From: Coleofasciculus sp. FACHB-T130
Lineage (GTDB): Bacteria; Cyanobacteriota; Cyanobacteriia; Cyanobacteriales; FACHB-T130
Direction: 5' to 3'
DNA: 64,000 nucleotides
Assembly: GCF_014695375.1 (NCBI RefSeq)
Contig: NZ_JACJOG010000041.1
Span: forward strand, 1-64,000
Within the stretch, counting starts at the first letter, position 1, and each line of letters begins with the position of its first letter. The notes under the pieces were generated by a model. It was not told the origin of the DNA and ran no database searches. It was given only the letters and a program-made list of their open reading frames with translations. A program made the position numbers and the translations under genes. Shown here one piece after another: positions 58,191 through 64,000 of this stretch.

Positions 58191-59522
58191 CTATGTTTCA
58201 CATAGCACTTGCAACGGTTGAAACCGAACGCGCAGCCTATCTCTTGGGTGGCTGGTGGGAATCTCTACTGAATCTAGGCGTTGATTTGGTAATAGTTCCC
58301 ACTGATAACCCCGTAGTAAGTGGGCGGCTACAATTTTCATCTCCATTTTCGCAAATGCTATCCCAATACAAATTCGTGGCCCACCACCGAAACCAATTAA
58401 ACTAAAGGGACGCTGCTTGTGTTCTTGCCGTTGGGGGCTGAAGCGATCGGGATCGAAACGTTCTGGTTCGGGGTAAACCGTTGATAGTCGATGAGTCCCG
58501 ATAATCGAATACACCGCCTGCCACCCAGATGGAACTTGAAAGCTATTAAACTCAAATGGTTTGACGACACCGCGAAAACCACCCCCGACGGGCTGATGCA
58601 GTCGTTCAGTCTCGCAGAGAATTTGGTCTAGATAAGGCATTTGCCCTAATTGTTCTAAATTTACTCCTCCCCTAGCCGCAAGCTGCTGCTGTTCTTCCCT
58701 GGCGCGTTGCAGAACCTCTGGGTGACGGGCTAACTCCAGGCACAACCAAGTCAGCATCGAAGTGGTCGTTTCATGCCCAGCGAAGAGTAACAGCATTGCT
58801 TGGGCGCGGATTTCCTTTTCGCTCATGCCGTTACCGTCTTCATCCTTAGCTTGTAATAAAAGGCTGAGAACGTCTTTAGTCGGATGTTGCTGGCGATCGC
58901 GCACCACTTTGCCCAAATGTTCTAAAATTTCGTTACGAGCAGCGATCGCTTTCCCAAACTGCGTAAACGGTAAAGGCAGCGGATTGATGGCAAACAGCCC
59001 ATTCGTTAGTCTTGTAAACAACTGGCTCAACCGTACCGCTTCTGGCCCCGGATTCGTACCCAGCAATAATTGACTAGCAATATCAAACGTTAGCAGTTTG
59101 AACTCATCAAACCAGGTAAATTCCTGTTTCTGCTGCCATTTTTCGAGATAGCTTTGCGTAATCGACTCCATTGTGGCAACGTAGTTTCCTAACGCTGCGC
59201 CATGCAAAGCTGGCATCATCAGGCGGCGATTTCTCCGATGCTCCTCGCCATCTTGCACAAATAGTGATTCGCCCAGCAGCATTTTAAAATTGTTGGGCCA
59301 CCCTTCGCGCCACGAGAAACAATCCATGTGGCTGGAGAGAACAAATTCAGCTGCCTCTGGCCCCACCATAAAAACCGTAGGTTTGCCAATAACATGACTC
59401 TTAAAGATAGAGCCATATTGCTGATAGCGCTTTTCGATAAATTTGGGGTCGAACACAAACGCGAGTGTTTCGCCAAGCACCGGCAACCCCATCCTACCAG
59501 GAGGAAGTTTATCGCTGTTCAT
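58191..59522 (-). CDS. Cytochrome P450, CYP120-like
   Basis: A 443-residue soluble P450. All key motifs are present: I-helix LLLFAGHETTTSMLTW, K-helix Glu-x-x-Arg in CETERLHQP, the PERF-type ERFDPDRFSP, and the heme loop FGGGPRICIGIAFAKME with the Cys ligand. The beginning KLPPGRMGLPVLGETLAF matches CYP120, the cyanobacterial group that hydroxylates retinoids. Redox partner would be ferredoxin. Substrate is by family only. It is monocistronic; its promoter follows the ilvD terminator. Confidence 0.9.
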   Translation of the reverse strand: MNSDKLPPGRMGLPVLGETLAFVFDPKFIEKRYQQYGSIFKSHVIGKPTVFMVGPEAAEFVLSSHMDCFSWREGWPNNFKMLLGESLFVQDGEEHRRNRRLMMPALHGAALGNYVATMESITQSYLEKWQQKQEFTWFDEFKLLTFDIASQLLLGTNPGPEAVRLSQLFTRLTNGLFAINPLPLPFTQFGKAIAARNEILEHLGKVVRDRQQHPTKDVLSLLLQAKDEDGNGMSEKEIRAQAMLLLFAGHETTTSMLTWLCLELARHPEVLQRAREEQQQLAARGGVNLEQLGQMPYLDQILCETERLHQPVGGGFRGVVKPFEFNSFQVPSGWQAVYSIIGTHRLSTVYPEPERFDPDRFSPQRQEHKQRPFSLIGFGGGPRICIGIAFAKMEMKIVAAHLLRGYQWELLPNQRLDSVEIPTSHPRDRLRVRFQPLQVLCET

Positions 59523-59549
59523 TATTGTTAATCTGCGTTAAAAGTTATA

Positions 59550-59604
59550 AAAAAATGAAGTATAAAGAGAAACTTCAGGGTTCTTCTTTTATACTTCATT
59601 TTTT
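59550..59604 (-). terminator. ilvD terminator
   Basis: AAAAAATGAAGTATAAA (59550-59566) and TTTATACTTCATTTTTT (59588-59604) pair perfectly over 17 bp. On the minus strand the stem follows the ilvD stop by 28 bp and ends in a run of T. Confidence 0.9.
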
Positions 59605-59631
59605 GGTTTATCTAACAGTTAAAGACTGTTT

Positions 59632-61317
59632 TCAACCCAGATCTAAATCCGTCACGGCACCGACACTGCTAGAAGAAACTAACTTGGCATATTTTGCCAG
59701 TACGCCAGTTGTATAACGCGGTTTAGGCGGTTGCCAAGCAGCGCGACGACGCTCTAGCTCTTCATCGGGTAGATGAAGGTGTAACAGGCGATCGCGTGCA
59801 TCAATTGTAATGGTATCGCCTTCTTCAACGAGAGCGATCGCGCCTCCTACAGCCGCCTCTGGGGCTACGTGACCGACAACCATGCCGTAAGTCCCACCAG
59901 AGAAGCGTCCATCGGTAATCAAGCCAACAGCATCCCCTAATCCCGCACCAATCAGGGCAGAAGTGGGAGCCAGCATTTCTCTCATTCCAGGGCCACCCTT
60001 GGGGCCTTCGTAGCGAATCACTAGGACATCTCCACGGTTGATCTTGCCAGCCAGAATGGCTGCTAAAGAAGCTTCTTCAGATTCAAACACCCGCGCTGGG
60101 CCGGTTATTGAAGGGGTTTTGACGCCGGTAATTTTGGCGACAGCCCCTTCCGTTGCCAGATTGCCTCTCAGGATGGCGAGATGCCCTTGAGCATACATCG
60201 GGTTATCCCAGGGACGGATAACATCTTGATCAGCACGGGGCTGTTCTGGGACATCTGCCAAGACTTCAGCAATGGTTTGTCCGGTGATAGTCAGGGCGTC
60301 TCCGTGTAGCAAATCGCGGACCAGGAGCATCTTCATCACCTGGGGAATTCCACCGGCTTTGTGGAGGTCAGTGGCGACATACTGACCGCTAGGCTTGAGG
60401 TCGCACAAAACCGGAACGCGGGCGCGAATGGTTTCAAAATCATCCAGGGATAATTCAACCCCAATCGTATGAGCGATCGCTAGTAAGTGCAGCACTGCAT
60501 TCGTAGAACCGCCCACTGCCATAATTACAGAAATGGCATTCTCAAACGCTTTTCGGGTAACAATCTGTCGCGGTAAAAGTTGTTTTTTAATTGCCTCTAC
60601 TAGGACAAAAGCAGATTTCTCAGCACTTTCTGCTTTTTCAGCATCTTCTGCTGCCATTGTGGAAGAATAAGGCAAGCTCATCCCCATCGCTTCAAAAGCG
60701 GAAGACATTGTATTGGCAGTGTACATTCCGCCGCAAGAACCGGCACCCGGACAAGCCTTGCGTTCTACTTGCAGCAACTCATCCGTGTCTATTTTTCCGG
60801 CGCTGTGTTGCCCCACCGCTTCAAAAGCACTCACAACCGTCAAATCGCGCCCGTTGTGATGTCCCGGTTTAATCGTACCGCCATACACGAAAATAGCCGG
60901 AATATTCATCCGAGCGATCGCAATCATCGCTCCGGGCATATTCTTATCGCAGCCCCCAATTGCCAGCACTCCATCCATACTCTGCCCGTTGCAGGCAGTC
61001 TCAATCGAATCGGCGATGACTTCCCGCGACACCAGGGAATACTTCATCCCTTCGGTGCCCATCGAAATGCCGTCGCTGATGGTAATCGTGCCGAACATCT
61101 GAGGCATCGCCCCAGCCACCTTGGCTCCAGCTTCAGCCCGTTTCGCTAAATCATTTAACCCCATATTGCAGGGGGTAATGGTGCTGTACCCATTGGCAAT
61201 TCCCACAATGGGTTTCGTAAAATCCTCATCTCCAAAACCAACAGCACGTAACATAGCCCGGTTGGGCGATCGCTGTACGCCTTGGGTGACGACTTGGCTT
61301 CTCAAATTCTCCGGCAT
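59632..61317 (-). CDS. ilvD: Dihydroxy-acid dehydratase
   Basis: A 561-residue Fe-S dehydratase of branched-chain amino-acid and pantothenate synthesis; it turns 2,3-dihydroxy-isovalerate and -methylvalerate into the 2-oxo acids. The cluster Cys are in [10 protein letters not shown] and [16 protein letters not shown]. The other family marks are [36 protein letters not shown] and [12 protein letters not shown]. The start is ATG at 61317 ([16 protein letters not shown]). It stands alone, with a long upstream region. Confidence 0.96.
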   Translation of the reverse strand: MPENLRSQVVTQGVQRSPNRAMLRAVGFGDEDFTKPIVGIANGYSTITPCNMGLNDLAKRAEAGAKVAGAMPQMFGTITISDGISMGTEGMKYSLVSREVIADSIETACNGQSMDGVLAIGGCDKNMPGAMIAIARMNIPAIFVYGGTIKPGHHNGRDLTVVSAFEAVGQHSAGKIDTDELLQVERKACPGAGSCGGMYTANTMSSAFEAMGMSLPYSSTMAAEDAEKAESAEKSAFVLVEAIKKQLLPRQIVTRKAFENAISVIMAVGGSTNAVLHLLAIAHTIGVELSLDDFETIRARVPVLCDLKPSGQYVATDLHKAGGIPQVMKMLLVRDLLHGDALTITGQTIAEVLADVPEQPRADQDVIRPWDNPMYAQGHLAILRGNLATEGAVAKITGVKTPSITGPARVFESEEASLAAILAGKINRGDVLVIRYEGPKGGPGMREMLAPTSALIGAGLGDAVGLITDGRFSGGTYGMVVGHVAPEAAVGGAIALVEEGDTITIDARDRLLHLHLPDEELERRRAAWQPPKPRYTTGVLAKYAKLVSSSSVGAVTDLDLG

Positions 61318-62157
61318 TCTCTGTCCTTAAGATTGCTTTTCGGTGGATCGGCTATTCTCTTTGCAGGTTTGGTGTTTGAGAGAAGGTCTCCCCATATAAC
61401 TAGATTACAGGAATCTTCTTGTCAAAGAGCTACCCGCTGACAGCTACCAGGTGGCAGCTATTTTGTAACAATTAGAGTTAATTGAGCGGAGTTGAGCGCT
61501 CAAGTTAGGAATAAGATTCAGTAGCTAGAGATTAACCTCTAGTTCTCATGATTATTTAGGAGTTTCCAGCCTTGTAAATCTTTGATAGAAAATGCGCGAA
61601 CTAACAAGTCAGCGCTACGCTAACGCCTCGCTTCGCTGTTTTCATGCCCAAAGGGCTGTACGCTATTGCCACCCCTCCGTCAAAATTCTAGGCGCGGTGA
61701 AGCATAGTGACTTTATCCCACACTTAACCTTACGGTTATAGTGTAAGCTTTCTCAACCTCACGGCTACTGGTTCTAGTATCCAACAGGCAAACTCGCTCA
61801 AGCATCTACACTGACTGAATGTCCAACAATTAAACTGACCCAGGCTCCAAACGCGAGTTCCACCGTTTTTGAATCCCGCTCGAAGTGAAGGATCTAAACA
61901 AATGTTCGCTCTACCTGTGTACCCAGGAGGTTTTACGCACTCAAGGGTTAGGGAGTGCCGCCTCCTGCTTCAATGTGTCATGGTTCTGTGTCGATCCCAA
62001 TCGTCGATTAGAACCTTTATTTTTGGCTTTGAGCGTCTGTCATCCCACCCTTGGGCAGTTGGCATAGACTGCGATCGCTATTTTCCTGCCACTCTAGGAG
62101 AGGGGTTGAACCCCATCCCTAACGACTGTAGCGGCAGTACCCTGAAGGGAGGTCTAG
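61318..62157. other. 840-bp intergenic region upstream of pentapeptide gene
   Basis: Divergent spacer between ilvD and the first pentapeptide gene. A ~68-bp element at 61603-61670 recurs downstream of that gene. An imperfect stem ACACTTAACC/GGTTATAGTGT lies at about 61720-61744. Frames exist but have no coding character. GGGAGGT at 62147-62153 is the ribosome site of the next gene. Confidence 0.5.
61603..61670. repeat. Direct repeat copy A flanking the pentapeptide gene
   Basis: ACAAGTCAGC, then TAACGCCTCGCTTCGCTG, then CATGCCCAAAGGGCTGTACG. It matches copy B at 63001-63069 at nearly every base, in the same orientation. Confidence 0.85.
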
Positions 62158-62994
62158 ATGGATGCCGATGAACTGAAACGTCTCTACGCAGCAGGCGAAC
62201 GAGATTTTCGAGAGGTAAGTCTGCGAAGAGCAGACCTGATGGGAATTGACCTGAGCGAAGCGAACCTGCGGGGAGCAGACCTGCGCGAAGCAAATCTAAT
62301 TGGGGCATACCTAATCGGAGTCAACCTACGGGAGGCAAATCTCAATGGAGCGGTTCTCCGCGCCAATCTCAGCGAGGCAAATCTTATCGGCGCTAGCCTG
62401 ATTGACGCCAACCTGAGCGAAGCGATTTTAACTGAAGCGAGTTTACGAGCTGCCAATCTCAGCGGAGCTAACCTCGCCGGAGCTAACCTGAGTCACGCTC
62501 TTTTGAGCGAGACTATTCTCCGCGATGCCAATCTGACTGGAGCCAAACTAATTGATGCACCCTTAAGTCGAAGCAACTTGACGAATGCTACGTTGATTGG
62601 AGCTGTGCTGGAAGGTGCAAACTTAACGAATGCCATTCTAATTGGAGCCAACCTGGAGAAAGCCAACTTAGCGAACGCTGTTTTAAATGGAGCCAGTGCA
62701 ATTGGAGCAAATCTCACGCAAGCAGACTTGAGCCGCGCCAAGATGAGCGGAACCAATCTGACAAATGTCATCTTAATTAAAGCCAATCTGAGGGGAGCAA
62801 ATGTAAGTTGGGCGACTCTGCGAGGAGCGAATCTCACCGGAGCTAACTTGTACAGGTCAAAACTATGCTGGTCAAACCTGACTGGGGCAATTCTCACTGA
62901 AGCGGTTCTCATTGACGCTAACCTAAATCGGGTCAATTTCCGTGACGCCGATATGACTGGTGCCATCATGCCTAATGCAGCTACGCACGAGTAG
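62158..62994 (+). CDS. Pentapeptide-repeat protein 1
   Basis: A 278-residue protein. After a short N-terminal part (MDADELKRLYAAGERDFREV) nearly the whole protein is A(N/D)LxG-type pentapeptides (ADLMGIDLSEANLRGADLRE) that form a right-handed quadrilateral beta-helix, over about 50 repeats. The common N-terminal MDxDE(L/V)L..YAAGERDF motif is shared with protein 2 downstream. Such proteins can be cytosolic or lumenal, or mimic DNA to block gyrase; here function is unknown. The ATG follows GAAGGGAGGT at 62145. A glutamate-free tail (ATHE) ends it. Confidence 0.85.
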   Translation: MDADELKRLYAAGERDFREVSLRRADLMGIDLSEANLRGADLREANLIGAYLIGVNLREANLNGAVLRANLSEANLIGASLIDANLSEAILTEASLRAANLSGANLAGANLSHALLSETILRDANLTGAKLIDAPLSRSNLTNATLIGAVLEGANLTNAILIGANLEKANLANAVLNGASAIGANLTQADLSRAKMSGTNLTNVILIKANLRGANVSWATLRGANLTGANLYRSKLCWSNLTGAILTEAVLIDANLNRVNFRDADMTGAIMPNAATHE

Positions 62995-63000
62995 CGAAGT

Positions 63001-63069
63001 GACAAGTCAGCCCTAAACTAACGCCTTGCTTCGCTGTTTTCATGCCCAAAGGGCTGTACGCGATCGCCA
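63001..63069. repeat. Direct repeat copy B between the two pentapeptide genes
   Basis: Second copy of the element at 61603-61670, just after the stop of gene 1, containing CATGCCCAAAGGGCTGTACG. A separate inverted repeat ATTTTAGATTG/CAATCTAAAAT (63075-63085 and 63102-63112) follows and may terminate gene 1. Confidence 0.85.
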
Positions 63070-63162
63070 GCCAGATTTTAGATTGGCAATTCATCGAAAA
63101 TCAATCTAAAATCCAAAATTCCTAAGTCCACGCTAACCGGAAGCAATTTAGAGGCAATAGAA

Positions 63163-63759
63163 ATGGATGGGGATGAGGTTTTAACACGATATGCTGCTGG
63201 AGAACGGGATTTCCAGAAGTTAGATTTGAAGGCGGCAAATCTGGAAGGAGCTAACCTACGCCAGGTCGATTTCAGCGAGACGATTCTGGAGGGAGTTAAC
63301 CTAGCCGGAGCCAACCTGCGGGGGGTGAACCTAACAGGTGCCGATCTGAGTGGAGCAAACTTGAGTCGTGCTGATCTCACGGGTGCCGATCTCACGGGTG
63401 CTGACTTGATCGGAACCAATTTTGATAAAGCCAGACTGATTGGAACAAGGCTTGTTAAAACCGAACCGATTGGTGCTGAGCTAACTGGAGCGAACTTAAC
63501 TGGCGCAAATCTAACTGGCGCAGATATGAGAAGGGCAAACTTGAGCTACGCCAACCTCAGCGATGCAATCTTGTGTGAAGCCAATCTGACTAGCGCCCTC
63601 CTCATTGGAGTAAATCTGAATAGAACCGACTTAATTAAGGCGAATTTGAGTCAAGCCGACTTAAGTGAAACTGATTTGAACGGAGCCGATTTAAGTGGAG
63701 CGGAATTGAGCGGGACAATTATGCCAGTTGAACACTTTACACCCAGCGAGAGCAAATGA
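63163..63759 (+). CDS. Pentapeptide-repeat protein 2
   Basis: A 198-residue paralogue of the preceding protein. It begins MDGDEVLTRYAAGERDFQKL and then has about 35 A(D/N)LxG repeats (ADLTGADLTGADLIGTNF). The repeat register matches gene 1, so the two probably arose by tandem duplication; an ~70-bp element (copies A and B) flanks gene 1. The ATG at 63163 has a weak ribosome site. No partner is visible. Confidence 0.85.
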   Translation: MDGDEVLTRYAAGERDFQKLDLKAANLEGANLRQVDFSETILEGVNLAGANLRGVNLTGADLSGANLSRADLTGADLTGADLIGTNFDKARLIGTRLVKTEPIGAELTGANLTGANLTGADMRRANLSYANLSDAILCEANLTSALLIGVNLNRTDLIKANLSQADLSETDLNGADLSGAELSGTIMPVEHFTPSESK

Positions 63760-64000
63760 GCCGCGATCGCTGGTAAATTCAACGATCAAATCCCACGATC
63801 GCGCCAAACTTAGTGGTAGAGATGCAATTCCTGTCAGTCTTCTACAATCTAGAAGCTAAAATCCAAAATGATATTTTGGATTCGACTCGCTTAAAAATAT
63901 CACGTGATGGGCACACGCGCTTTCTACCAGTATTAAGAAATTTACAACTAAAATTATTAGGGGCAGTCACTAGTGTGCTACCCCTAAGTCAGAAAATCAG
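63760..64000. other. Right-end flank, 241 bp
   Basis: No coding frame is seen. A perfect 10-bp inverted repeat AATCCAAAAT / ATTTTGGATT (63860-63869 and 63873-63882) is the only structure; it belongs to the same ATTTTGGATT style seen after gene 1. Confidence 0.5.

Noticed and set aside
61869-62171. 100-residue plus-strand frame before the first pentapeptide gene
   Set aside because: Mixed composition with many Cys and Arg, overlaps the ribosome site of the real gene and has no family character.
62184-63005. Long minus-strand frames opposite the pentapeptide gene
   Set aside because: They are mirror translations of the A-N/D-L-x-G repeats, rich in Arg/Ser/Ala, with no start site context; the plus-strand genes explain the bias.

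Overview
The window is a chromosomal segment of a cyanobacterium, probably a filamentous or otherwise large-genome species. Three things show this. There is the 5' end of psbA (photosystem II D1) and a full apcD (allophycocyanin alpha-B). The HIP1 octamer GCGATCGC occurs throughout. Several gene types are typical of cyanobacteria: AgrE/ArgZ arginine dihydrolase, the TrxR-Trx fusion NTRC, a CYP120-like P450, pentapeptide-repeat proteins and a DUF1574 protein. I cannot name the genus. Heptanucleotide tandem repeats and short palindromes are scattered between genes and in places run into coding ends.

Layout. 1-5.6 kb: psbA start with promoter, then an MBOAT acyltransferase and a large DUF1574/SGNH-like protein on the minus strand, separated by a triplicated ~150 bp unit. 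6-10.2 kb: PEP carboxylase between two small membrane proteins. 10.3-14.8 kb: a defence-type island with a NACHT NTPase, a small helical protein overlapping an HNH endonuclease, and a relic of a second NACHT 3' end. 15-29 kb: mostly metabolic and housekeeping genes (SGNH lipoprotein, agrE, DUF2887 nuclease-like protein, AmiC-type amidase, PPOX protein, pyrG, an internally duplicated small protein, ROK kinase, oligopeptide-type permease, NTRC). 28.6-36.6 kb: a type IV pilin locus with a SAM methyltransferase, a SPINDLY-type O-GlcNAc transferase and two FkbM methyltransferases, suggesting pilin or surface glycan modification. 36.9-38.1 kb: a frameshifted IS4-like transposase. 38.2-45.2 kb: apcD, rlmD, an anti-sigma-type ATPase, asnS and a PEP-CTERM DUF4394 protein. 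45.7-48.1 kb: a DUF488 pair whose first gene has an in-frame UGA, a GNAT protein and tRNA-Thr. 48.3-51.7 kb: sulfate transport genes sbpA-cysT-cysW plus a NIL-domain protein, without cysA. 51.7-55.4 kb: a NarL-type regulator, a 2Fe-2S protein and groES-groEL under a perfect CIRCE operator. 55.6-64 kb: a NERD-helicase, a membrane protein, the P450, ilvD and two tandem pentapeptide-repeat genes.

The best candidates for unusual biology are the NACHT/HNH island with its second-copy relic and repeated upstream boxes, the DUF488 operon with an internal UGA followed by 66 intact codons, the pilin/glycosyltransferase locus, and the DUF1574-MBOAT pair with its triplicated gene tail. All functional statements rest on motifs read by eye; no database search was run.
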